Shown one piece after another: positions 22,692 to 32,842 of a stretch of DNA of 64,000 bases. This stretch comes from Omphalotus guepiniiformis (Eukaryota > Basidiomycota > Agaricomycetes > Agaricales > Omphalotaceae). Location of the stretch: contig JAQOOI010000063.1 in assembly GCA_028554645.1 (NCBI GenBank), positions 930,001 to 994,000 of the forward strand, in the 5' to 3' direction. The position numbers and the translations under genes are program-made. Numbering within the stretch: the first letter of the stretch is position 1; every line of letters starts with the position of its first letter. The notes below the pieces were generated by a model that made no database searches, was not told the DNA's origin, and was given only the letters and a program-made list of their open reading frames with translations.

Positions 22692-25234
22692 CTAAGTCTT
22701 CTTCTCATCGCCTTCTCTGTGGGCGTGGGTGCCACCATGCGAGCGAACACGGCACTTGAGGAGCAGATGTGAGTGCACAGAGACATATGTGACAAACAGC
22801 ACATACCCTATGAGTGTACAAAGTCCACCAAATCGAAGCACCCAGGCAACCCCATTCTTACCATAGTACGTTGATTCGCTCACAGGGTCAGCTTCATGTG
22901 TTCCATCCACAATCCGGAAGATGATGCTAGTCACCAGAGCAACCTGAAACAACGCTCAGCTTATTGCAAACCGAAAAGCTTAAAATGATACGGACCACGA
23001 ACTGCGGCACAACAATTGCCAAGTTATGCACACCCAGAATTGTCCCTCCGGCAACCGGTGCCTTTTGTGCATCCTCTTGACCAGCTTCATGATCGTCAAA
23101 GGACCGACTTCGAAGAAGAAGTGGTTGTTGCTCGTTCGGTGGAATATTCCGGTGTAGTCCGGGAGTAGATAGAGTACGACTATGCGAGAATCTTCTAGCA
23201 GACACAGAATGCCGTGTCTCCGGCGGAGGCGCGGATAAATCCTTCAAAAGCTTCAGAGAAGTGTCAGTCTATACTGAAAGTTGAAGCGAATTACAAAAAT
23301 CGCAACTAACCTCCATGATGATAGCAAAGGGCGCCCACATTGCCACTGCCCAGCAAATTCCAACCAAGGCAATGAACACAGTCGCCTGAGCAGGGTAAGC
23401 AACTGTACAGTAACTTGGCTCATTGACATACCTGTGCAACCGTGCTGATGAAGAATGTGGAGAAAGTCAATATTGTGTACCATATCAAGGCTCCAGTCCA
23501 GATGTTGCGCAAGAGGAACGGCACCATAGGCAGGCGAAGTGGTTTGCCTTTCCTGGCAGCCTCCGCTCTCCATTGAAGCACTGTGTTCTTGATACGGGTG
23601 AGCTCCGCATCCTCATCGACGTCGCTTTTATGTGCCAGAAGACGTCGATCACGGTTTGCTAGGTGAGGGAGAACAGTTCCTGCGATCACTGCAACTACAT
23701 CCAAGCCATGATGAATCAAGACGAGTCTTTGCATGACGGAGCATCACCTACCAATGCTATAGAGGAGCATTGCAAATTCTCCTGTGCGCGTTGCAACATC
23801 TGGATCAGGCTCTTTATTCTCTTCGTAGGCCATTATCTGACCCATGTAGGTAGTTCTGGGCGCCAGTTAGTACGGATTAACGGCAATCTGATCATTGATT
23901 AGCTCACGAGTAAAAAAGGAACGGGAACCTGAAATGGAAACCAGGTTAAACATTGAAACTTTAAATATTTTTAACTTACCATCCCATGAAGGCAAAGAAT
24001 TGAACATAGCAAACACGTCGAATAGGTTTTGGTAGGTCAACGATGGCACGGTTAATGTTGTGCATGACCTCCCGGAATTTACTGAAGGTATTCGTTTGGT
24101 CATCAAACGTGCGAGGGACAATCTGAGCAGCAGGCGTACCTCTGTGACTTGCCGAGCTTCTCCCGGGTTTCCTCTTCGTGCAGTGCGCATGTAATCCACA
24201 CGGTGATAACCAGAATGATCATGCACAATATACAGAACTTGCGGAATTGTGTTCCCCCGACTAATCTCAAGATAGGTAACTTGTCAAGGGGAAGGAAGCC
24301 TAAGAGATGTTCAGAACCACTACGTTTGAGAAATACGTTCTGGCTTACCGAATCCAAATCCGATAATATTACCCGCATGAGTCATTCGTCCGTGCCATGC
24401 ATTTCCTGCATTCAGTTGTGAAGCAGGGGTGATATCCAAGAGAAGATTACGGAGTGAAGCTTGCAGTCCATTCAGAGCGAAATCAAGGATATAGAATGCA
24501 ACGACGGCAAAGCCAATGGCTGTATTGGCAACCTACAGCACCGTGAGTGAATAAGGAGACAGAGATTGTCGATACAGCGTACTCGTTGGTTCCGTTTGGA
24601 GTCCCAATCTCCAGCGCCGACTCCGAACAAGTCAACGAAGAAAGCGGCAAGAGGTTCACAGTAGGCCAGAATAAGTGTTGAGAAGATCAGAGCTACTGTA
24701 GCCAGTACAACCCAGTATCTGCGACGATACTTTGAAGTAGAGGAATCAGATATTGCGCCTGAACAAATATGACATCAATCCGTCTGCGGGGGAGATGCAT
24801 AAAGCTTCGTCGTGTACCAATGACAGGTTGAGCAATTAATCCACTGATTGGGCCAGCTAGCCATACAAGAGACGTTACTTGTTCACTGATTCCCAAAGAC
24901 AAAAGGAATGGCGTTCCATAACTGAGTAGAGATTATTCAGCAAATCATGGAGGTAGACATCATGGTGATGGAGAGCGTAACCAAGTTCGACTGTCCATAC
25001 AATCTGAGCTCCCAACATTGAGACGGAGAGCGTAATGAGATCCCATGTCGTTAACCTCCGCCTCGAGGACCTTGCCTTTGACTTGCTGACACCGACATTC
25101 TCTTCTGTGAGGGGTGTCGGCGTTTCTTCTGAATCGGAAGTGTCGACAGGATCAGTTTCTCTCCGCCTGGAGCTCGGCCAGGCGATTTGTGTCGTCGGAT
25201 CTTCCTGGTCGGCGTCGACAGCTGGAGGCAGCAT
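22692..25234 (-). CDS. SLC45/SUT-like sucrose (glycoside) proton symporter
   Basis: Twelve-helix transporter of the GPH/SLC45 group, which couples proton flow to uptake of sucrose or related sugars. The N-terminal tail (MLPPAVDADQEDP at 25234) is polar and acidic. The first helices carry TWDLITLSVSMLGAQIVWTVELGYA and LVWLAGPISGLIAQPVIG, the SUT-type pattern; RMTHAGNIIGFGFG and LPILRLVGGTQFRKF come in the middle, and GVHNLAIVVPQFVV and the last helices near the end. The tail ends HAHREGDEKKT at 22692. At least nine short introns. The sugar cannot be read from the sequence; maltose, sucrose and other alpha-glucosides are all possible. An 11-bp tandem repeat lies about 165 bp upstream of the ATG. 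Confidence 0.85.
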
Positions 25235-25626
25235 GATGGAAGTTCGAAAACAAGAAGAGCGAAGGGAGGACAGCTGTGCAGACTGTCTTATGTATTAATT
25301 TAGGCGCAACATGCTACAACTACTTTTGCGGGTGATTGCACAATTCAATGCCCTAATCACGGTATCCGCCGACTTTGAGAAATCTAATCTCGGACAATTC
25401 AGCTCAGATTCAGCTCAGGTGTGGAACGCAAACTGAGAGACGTAAAATATGTGATAAAAAGATTGTCATACAGTGGGTGGGTGAACAGACTAATAATACA
25501 TGATATCTGGGAAAACAACAGAGCAACGACAGGGCAGAACAGTAATACTCAATAAACATACATGCAAACTATGATAGTATACAATGAATGGCGAGGTAAT
25601 GGCTGAGCGCTGACCGCTGAAGCCTG
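25235..25626. other. Upstream region of the sugar transporter gene
   Basis: Non-coding stretch between two minus-strand genes. It contains two head-to-tail copies of ATTCAGCTCAG at 25397-25418. It also covers the 3' flank-to-promoter side of the transporter gene. No gene was seen. Confidence 0.5.
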
Positions 25627-27576
25627 TCATGCACCACGGAAAGAAGCAGCAGATATTCCTCTTCTATGTCCGGCAGATAAGACTTCAAGCCCAGGTAATG
25701 GTTTCGCTAATGGATGAAAGGCCATCCGACGCCCGGAGATCGTTGGTGTGCTATTGTCTTCGGCTGGCAGGGGAGGTTCTGGGAACTGAGCATACTGGCT
25801 GGGAGGTCCCGTGAAGTTCTCTGACTCTTCATCTACTACATCTGCATCGAGGTTGCTGAGAGATCGAGGTGAGTTCGAAATGGAAGAAGATCGGGTGAGG
25901 ATAGGATGTGGGAAAGGCTTGGATGAAGAAGGATTGGTACCAGAACGATTTCGATTCTCCGGCTGTTCTGGTGTGGCACGTAACTGAGATGCTGAAATCG
26001 AGGGTCGCAACCGCTTAGGTGTAGACGACCCACTGGAAGGGAAAGCACCTCGCGTATGGTCGCCATTGCCCATCGGTCCAGCTGCACTGTGCGAGCCATT
26101 CATCGACTTATTATCAGTAGACGAACTTTCACTCCGATTGCGTCGCATGTATTTCTCCATGGCGTCGGCATCTTGCTCTCTGACGCGAGAGGCGAGTTGG
26201 GATAGCGCGGACGATGGATCAGCTGGGGGATTCAATGCGCCGGGGAAGGTTCCACTTGCAGATGCTGAATGTCCCAGAGTGAAATTCGTGTGATAATGTG
26301 AGTGTGAGCCCGCGGAAGGTTGCGAAGGAGATGAAGAGGTCGAGAGCGAAGATTGGCTATGCGGGGCTGCCAAGCCGCCACTGTCCAACTCTCCGCTATC
26401 AGAAGTGGTAGTTGTGCGGCTAGTACCAGAACCACTACGCATCCGTGGTCCAGGGGATCTGACATCTCGAGGACGAGAGGGCACACTGATGGGTGGTATA
26501 TGGCTCATCTCGCTGCCTCTTGTAGCGGCTTGCGCGAATACTGCTCGACGAGACTTCTTGTTGATTTCGAATTGTAATCGAGCTGCATCTTGTAGCGTAT
26601 CTCGTGTACTGAAACTACTTCAAGGTTAGCGCTCAAAATCAGCCAAGGAAATTTATGTTGAACGCACGAATACGCATAATCGGAAGCAGTGAAACCTTCA
26701 TCATTCCTAGCGGAATAGTGACAACCCCGTTCAATGAGAAGCTGGACCACCTGTGGGCAACGTGAGTGACAAGGAATGGTGACAACACATGCTCTAGAAC
26801 TCACAGGAATGTGACCCCAGGCACTTGCGCTATGACAGTAGGTAAGCACAGACTTGAGACAGCGAGGACAAATCGGCACCGCTCACTAGTGTAAAGGGGT
26901 ATTTCCTTGATTATCAGAAAGATTGAGGTCTGCACCCATATCGCATAGCATCTAGCAAAGCGAAAGATCAGGTCGGCACCTGACTGTTCCCGATACGAGG
27001 CGAAACAGGACATACTCGTACGAGCTCTTCGTTTCCCTTCAGAGCTGCAGTGTGCAACGGCGTCTTCCCATGTATATTTGTCCAGTCTATCGTCTTTGGG
27101 TACCGCTCAAAGTATAAAGTCGTCATGCGTAGCGCCGCCCGCATTGTGTCGCCGTTACTGGATAGAGAATGGTACGAACTGTTGACGGAATTTCGTTGAT
27201 CAGCCAAAAGTATGAGGATAGTGTTGTTTTCAGAATCTCTGGAATTGTTGAAAAGAAGGGGGTCAGAACACCATCGGTAGACACCAAATATCGGAACGGA
27301 AGACGCACTCTGCTGTGCTCATGATCATCGTGTCCATTTAAGAGCAAGAAATCAAAAGTCTCTTCATGGCCAAGCACAGCAGCCCATGCCAAAGAAGTGT
27401 AACGTCTGAATGTAGGGTCGGGGTTCCGCTGGTCAGTTCGCTGCACAAGTCTCCTTACGAGGAACAAGTTGTTCTCTGTAAGTAGATGTGATGAAAAAAT
27501 TGAAAGATAGGAAAGAAGAAAGATGCTAGCCTTTCACTGCCCTTCGGAGACGAGCTGTAGTATCTTTTTCTGTCAT
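25627..27576 (-). CDS. Ankyrin-repeat protein, Avo2-like
   Basis: The N-terminal half holds ankyrin repeats: YTSLAWAAVLGHEETFDFLL, then KTPLHTAALKGNEELVRMLC, and GNTPLHYASAWGHIPVVQLL joined across introns, with NDEGFTASDYAYS after them. The second half is a disordered Ser/Pro-rich tail (from MSHIPPISVPSRPRDVRSP) with ILTRSSSISNSPRSLSN and ending GHRRGISAASFRGA. The ATG at 27576 (MTEKDTTARLRRAVKENN) matches the usual start of this fungal family. Yeast Avo2, a non-essential TORC2 subunit, has the same plan of N-terminal ankyrins and a low-complexity tail, so a TORC2 link is possible but rests on architecture only. Divergent from the STEEP1 homologue (153 bp). Confidence 0.8.
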
Positions 27577-27729
27577 ACGAGGCGAGGTGAAGGAGTTGAG
27601 GGGGGTAGGGGATAAAGGAGAATAATAATAAATTATTAATTTTATAACCAAGTCATGTGCTAGGGAGTGGCAGTGCTCGAAACTGCGGCGCGGATATCTA
27701 ATTTCGTTCCTCGAAATTTACTAGCAGTT

Positions 27730-28409
27730 ATGCCCAAGGTCGTATCTCGTTCTGCAGTCTCTTCTTCCACAGACGGTTAGCTTTTTGCTTCGTTGTGTTT
27801 ATTATTCTTCTCTCACAGGTACTCTACAGCCCAACCCACAGCTTCGTCTGCAGCAGCTTTACGTGTCTACTGTAAGCCAATCATTGAATTTCCAGTCATG
27901 ATCCGATTGATGTTTTCCCTGTGCAGACTGCTTATGTGGCGAGTTCATCGTATGTCTTTTGTGTATGAATATTCTCGAGGCCTATCTCACCAGGATTGAC
28001 CCTCAGCTTGTTATTGACAAAAGCCTGTCTTCTCTCCCCCGACGTCGGACAGACAATGCCACGGTTATCCGGTGTCGAGATAGCCAGTCCTCTGCGGCAC
28101 GAGTTTTCAAGTTGAACGGTGTAGCCGGTGAACCTGTTCTTATAGAAAGGTGCGGTCAATTCTGGCACTATCATGGCTGAGATTCAGACTACTCATCCTC
28201 ACTTCAGGCAAGGTGGTCACGAGCGCCAGTATAGGTTTTTATGCCCTCGTTGTACGTTACCTATTGGATATCAGTCTACTCCTCCGCCGGTCAAATCTGG
28301 CCCCTTTCTCTACATATTTTCTGGTGCCCTCACTCAAATGCAGGGACAAATTCCAGCAGATGCTTTTGATGACCAGACGACATCGCAAAAGCAACGGTTG
28401 GAATCATGA
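27730..28409 (+). CDS. STEEP1 (UPF0428) homologue
   Basis: Small conserved eukaryotic protein of the CXorf56 family. In animals it is named STING ER exit protein; fungi lack STING, so its role here is unknown. The start MPKVVSRSAVSSSTD at 27730 is followed by LRLQQLYVYYCLCGEFILVID and RRRTDNATVI, the conserved core with the CxC pair, then FKLNGVAGEPVLIERQGGHER and FLCPRCTLPIGYQ, which hold the second cysteine pair. Splice joins are clear: CGEFI to LVIDKS (intron GTATGT...CCCTCAG) and IER to QGGHER (GTGCGG...TTCAG). The frame ends DDQTTSQKQRLES at 28409. Four cysteines placed as two pairs suggest a zinc site. Confidence 0.85.
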
Positions 28410-29489
28410 TGTCGATGAGGATGTGTCGTAAGATGTTCGTACAAAAATGAAAATGAGTTCTATTCGCTGCTCAAGGGACTTGATGACCTTGCCTGACATT
28501 CGATTTTGAATTATGCACCGCTCTATTCTAGGCTCAATGGAAACTCTCGACAGATATCAGAGGGTTGAGAAGCATACGAATCCGAGATGGTATATAAAAA
28601 GAGTACGAAGACACGCTGATGACTGCTACTAGGGGAAATTCTAGAAGATGTTACCCAGTGTCCACATGATTGACAGAACCTAAGAGAAAGGGCGGGAAGA
28701 GTCAGCGTCTACAGATAAACACCAGTGTCACAAAGAAAAATGAAGCTGTGAAGGCTCAGATACCGTTGTAAAGAATGAAATACATGTCGCGAGGTTGTAC
28801 ACCAAGCATTCATACAGTGTGAATAAAGTTGTAATCGTTGCCAGAAATATTCAAAGAAAGTGTAAACTCACCATTGCAGTTGGAAAAGCAGGAAGTACGC
28901 GACAAGCAAGGGAGAGAGATCTCAAAGGGAAAATTTATAGCGCTGGGGAGTTTGGCTGTATTTACCATAACCATCTCGGATTTTACCGAGGTTCTGAACC
29001 TTTTCATGTTCTCTTCAAAGTTCGAGCTTCATAGCTATGATTGTAAACGACATTTCCTCATGGTATTTTGAATAAGCTTCACTTCTGAATCGAATCATAA
29101 CGCAAGACCATTCACACTGTATCCCACAACTTGGAGCATCATTTTTGTTTGAAAGACGGCAGAATTCAGATCTACATTTATTAGTACTATCAGTTCCCCC
29201 TTTTGCTAAAGACGGGTACTAGTCGACATAGCATTCACCGAAAAGACGAAGATTCTGTACCGTATAAACTCCATCTGTATATGTTTTTCTCGTCACGGCA
29301 GACAGACGTACGTTACTCAGGGTGTTAAGACACGACTCTTGAGTTCGCAGCAGCTGACGGGGATCACGGCATTTTTACACAGCCAATTAAACTGAATGTT
29401 GGCTTCACGGGGGAGGTGCGCCGCCACAACCCGGCCAACCGTAAACCACGTCCACCTCTGGGCGCGCGTCGCTCATCTCATTTTTGCCC
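28410..29489. other. Long intergenic stretch, no gene seen
   Basis: About 1.1 kb on the plus-strand side between the STEEP1 homologue and the coiled-coil gene. Short ORFs on both strands have no recognisable domain. No tRNA, snRNA or other structured RNA could be picked out by eye. Confidence 0.45.
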
Positions 29490-30741
29490 ATGGATCTCCC
29501 TACGACACGGGAACTGGAACTAGAAATTCTTCTCCGAGAAAGGGAGGAACAAGTCACAGAGCTCGGTGTATGTTATTTTGTCAACTTGTCTTCATCTCAG
29601 CGGTTTTTTGAGTGATTTTTTCTTCTTCTTGTTTCAGGACGAAGTTACACGGCTTCGACAGTTTTTGGCGTCTCAGCCTGGTCCTTCTACTGCTGATCCG
29701 GTCACTCTACCCCCACCGTTGGTGTCTCTCCTTTTGCCTCATTTGAACGATTCTGGTAGAGCAAGCACCGTGTCGAATTCCACATCTACTGCTTTGACAC
29801 AGAGAGTACGGCTTTTACAGGAGGAGAACGATGAATTATATAATATATTGAAGCAGGGAGAAACGGGGAGATTGAAAGAGGAGGTGCAAGGCTTGCGCAG
29901 AATCGTCTCTAAACTAGAGGGAGCATTAAGAGGTGCGTGTTTCATGTCCCCGCCCAAGTCGTCCGACTGAAGAGCTTTTAGAATCGCACCAAGTAATATC
30001 ATCGCTCTCGTGAGTCATACATTCTTCATCGTAAATGCTTCGTACTGATGCAAGAGTTTCTCTAGTGCTGAACTCGATAAATCATACGAAGCTTTCACGA
30101 TGACAGCTTCAACTCGACAGAACAGTAGCGTGAAATCGTATCCCCGCTCTCCAAGGAATTCTTATCATGGTCAAGGCAACAACACAGGGAACGGCTCCAC
30201 CTCCTCTAGATTACCCCCTACAGGTCCTCGTGCACACAAAAAACCGCGCCTGTCCGAATCCCAAACGTCCCCATCCCTCCGATCAAATGTTTCTCTACCC
30301 CCTTCGCACAGCAACTCCCATCGAAGCCGGTCCAACTCTTCACGGAACAACGACCGGTCACCGAGGGCGTCGCCGGAGGTACGAGGGGGAAAGCCAAACA
30401 ATGTCAAAATGGAGGTGGATGAAGACGCGAGGACAAGACCGCGATCTCCAGAGGAACCTCGCCGTGGGAGGGATAGAGGGGCCCGTGAATCTGAGAGAGA
30501 TCGAGATCGCGGGAGGGGAAGAGAAAGGGAGCGGGACCACGATGGGAATAGGTCGAGGCGTAATGGAAATGCGAACTATCCCAGAACTAGCTCTGGCCGT
30601 GCAGGGGGCGGTGGTGGGGGTAGAGCTTCATCCCGGAGACCTAATGACACCAATGCGCCCCCTCTGACAGAAAATCTTCATTCCGGTGGAAATGCTGGGG
30701 GAGAGCGGACATTGGTAGAACGAATGGGTTTGGGACAGTGA
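29490..30741 (+). CDS. Coiled-coil protein with Arg/Ser/Gly-rich tail (possibly WTAP/Mum2-like)
   Basis: The first exon MDLPTTRELELEILLREREE continues after an intron into DEVTRLRQFLASQPG, then a helical region (TQRVRLLQEENDELYNILK, EEVQGLRRIVSKLEGALR) that spans about 90 residues with heptad spacing. Two further splice joins give ESHQVISSLSAELDKSYEAF. The rest is disordered: Ser-rich (RNSYHGQGNNTGNGS), nuclear-type KKPRLSES, VKMEVDE (SUMO-like), and long RD/RE and GGG repeats ending RMGLGQ. The coiled coil followed by an unstructured tail recalls the m6A-writer cofactor WTAP/Mum2, but I cannot confirm it. Nuclear location and RNA binding are inferred from the RGG/RD composition. 1.1 kb of non-coding DNA precedes it. 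Confidence 0.75.
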
Positions 30742-31444
30742 CTAATTTCAACTTTTCGGCCTTTTTTTCCCCCTTTCCTTCCCATGTTCCTGTACTGTGT
30801 CTGGGTCATCTCATGCAAAATATTCTGGCTGGCTGTGACTGTACTGCGTCCGACTGTGTTTTACGGTGCGGGTCATTTCTGTGAATCTTGCATAACTTGT
30901 AGCTCTAGCTAACTTGTGGCTTTCTGTCTGGGTCGGGTTCTTCATTGGGAATTTAGGGCATATATGTATTCATAGATTACTCATTGCTGTCAATTGCTAT
31001 CTCGACGAGTTATTTTATGCAGTCTCTTGTAGTTCGGTTTGGACAACATTGAACACATCAAATTGATGAACATGGAGTACTTTACATCAATGTAGCAATA
31101 GCAACAACACGACAAGCAAGTCGAGCAACGAAATAGTGTACGGAGTAAGCTAATGGTGCACAATCTAGGTAGAGTAGTATAACGATAGTTTACAGAGTGG
31201 TCGTAAAGATCGTCAAGGGTATTAAATGAGGGTAAGGTATCAATCTCTTACACATTAATGTGGCGCGCAAGTAAGATAAGAGCGAAATTCGGCTCTTGTA
31301 CAATGAAAGGTGACTCTGTCACCATCAAAATATAGCACAGATGGGGGGTGTAATGTCCCTCGCCCAAGATCTGGTGTCCAAAAGATTTCGTCTGGGTTCA
31401 AATTTCATGCAGGGAGTAAATCGCCGAGCTCGTCCTATGATGCC
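30742..31444. other. Spacer between converging genes, no gene seen
   Basis: The 3' flank of the coiled-coil gene (pyrimidine-rich, with a long TTTTCCCCC stretch near 30765-30780) and that of the Pro/Ser-rich gene. A GGGTTCAAATT near 31393 resembles a tRNA B box but has no matching tRNA around it. Confidence 0.5.
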
Positions 31445-32050
31445 CTAGGCAGTGCAAGTAGCGGCCACTGACCGATTCGAGTTGCACATGGAAAAGAACC
31501 GAGCGCAAGTCATGCCTACGGTTGCACCCTGGGAGCCTCTTCCAGCGTGTGGTTTCCTACGGTTACTGAGAGTAACAGAGGGCGCCAGGGTGGAAGAAGG
31601 AGCGGGTGAAATGCAGTGAACATACTGCGGATGCGTAGGTGACTTTTTATCAGCAGAATTGAGTACAAATGCTGGAATCGGAGGCACAGGAGGAGGTGCT
31701 GCGAGAGTAGGGCTAGCAGGGGGAGAGCGATAGGGCACTGCACATGAAAGCGAGCGACGATTTTGAGAAGGTGAACGGGAACGAGGAGGAGAAGGCACAG
31801 GCAAAGAAACCGGTGTTGGTGGAGGGGAAGGTTTCAAGATGCCTCTCGACCTAGACTTTCTGAGATGAGAAAAGTTATCGAGTTCCTGGTGAGATATCTG
31901 CTCTAAAGACCTGACAGAATTGAGAGATCTGTTTGAATGAGTAGCAGTAGAAGAAGGACGAGAACGAGGACGAAGAGGAAGAGGATTAAGGAAAATGTCA
32001 GGAGAAGGCTGACGAGGAGGAGGAGAAGCAGGGCGGACAAAGATGGACAT
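31445..32050 (-). CDS. Pro/Ser-rich protein, function unknown
   Basis: Single-exon gene of about 200 residues, not recognised. I chose the ATG at 32050 (MSIFVRPASPPPRQPSP); the frame is open further only with a TTG. It has many SP and PxxP motifs (SPPRSRSPSQNRRSL, APPPVPPIPAFVLNS), a helix (VRSLEQISHQELDNFSHLRK) and RSRGILKPSPPPTP, which recalls phosphorylated docking segments in fungal cell-cycle proteins. The C terminus GMTCARFFSMCN seems to be a conserved ending in similar basidiomycete proteins, from memory only. Two Mcm1-type motifs stand 90 to 130 bp upstream of the ATG. Function unknown. Confidence 0.6.
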   Translation of the reverse strand: MSIFVRPASPPPRQPSPDIFLNPLPLRPRSRPSSTATHSNRSLNSVRSLEQISHQELDNFSHLRKSRSRGILKPSPPPTPVSLPVPSPPRSRSPSQNRRSLSCAVPYRSPPASPTLAAPPPVPPIPAFVLNSADKKSPTHPQYVHCISPAPSSTLAPSVTLSNRRKPHAGRGSQGATVGMTCARFFSMCNSNRSVAATCTA

Positions 32051-32842
32051 GGGGGGAGTAAAGAGTTGAGTAGATGAGTTCCATTCCAAACCGTGTTTTT
32101 ATGCAGTCCTCCGCAAACAATTGCGAAACAACAAAGCTTTCCCAATTTGGAATATTATCTCCATTATTCCCAATTTGGAAATTTATTCTCGCTTCTACTG
32201 TAGTTTCGTTTCGCCTTCCAACTCTCGGTGCCGATGTCGAAATACGACACATAATAGTCCAGAACCCCCGTCAACCTATCCGCGAAAAACGGGTAAGGCG
32301 CTCTGTTTTACCTCGTTATGGCCAAATGGTATTCGTATTTCACCGTACTTGACGGTATGCCTATGTTTTCCTTCTCACAGTGATTGAAAGGTCCCTGCGT
32401 AATCCAATATCAGAGCGGGCGGCGATAATATACCACTACATATGTGGCTGAATGCCCGCTTTCATTCACGTTTCATGATTCGGGTAATTGCTGTTGTAAG
32501 GAAACAACAGCGCGAGGCGTTTCTTTTATGAACCATTCTCCTGATGCGATCCTCAACATTTTTTTCATTTCTTGACAGCGAATTTTAATTACTGATTGTC
32601 ACGCTTCTAAGAAGTCATCTTCACATGCAATGCGCTCTCGGAATTCGTCGCTTCGCTCGATGCCCAGCATCCGTCGGTCGGTATCCAACTGGAGCGCACA
32701 GCAATAAGACAAGCTCTTGGTCTTGGTCCTGCAACAGGATATATTGTGAATTGTGATACGACTCTATACAATTCACGCAGGGACAAGACAAACGTGTTTA
32801 AAGAACCAACTATACGAAAAAAAAGCAATTTCGCCGTCGGCG
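32051..32842. promoter_or_regulatory. Non-coding region with paired Mcm1-like motifs and inverted repeats
   Basis: Holds the promoter of the Pro/Ser-rich gene and the 3' flank of the glutaminase gene. TTCCCAATTTGGAA occurs twice, at 32139-32152 and 32167-32180, 28 bp apart. Each fits the yeast Mcm1 consensus DCCYWWWNNRG. Further on are inverted repeats at 32414-32460 (AGCGGGC and GCCCGCT, enclosing ACATATGT) and 32491-32510 (CTGTTGT, 6-nt loop, ACAACAG). A minus-strand ORF of 79 codons at 32607-32846 lacks any recognisable domain and is left out. Confidence 0.45.

Noticed and set aside
30171..30667. Long ORFs in other frames of the coiled-coil gene
   Set aside because: Products of the biased Arg/Ser/Gly codons; only the frame joined to the coiled coil is supported.
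31393..31404. tRNA B-box-like GGGTTCAAATT
   Set aside because: No A box at the right distance and no acceptor stem can be folded from the surrounding bases.
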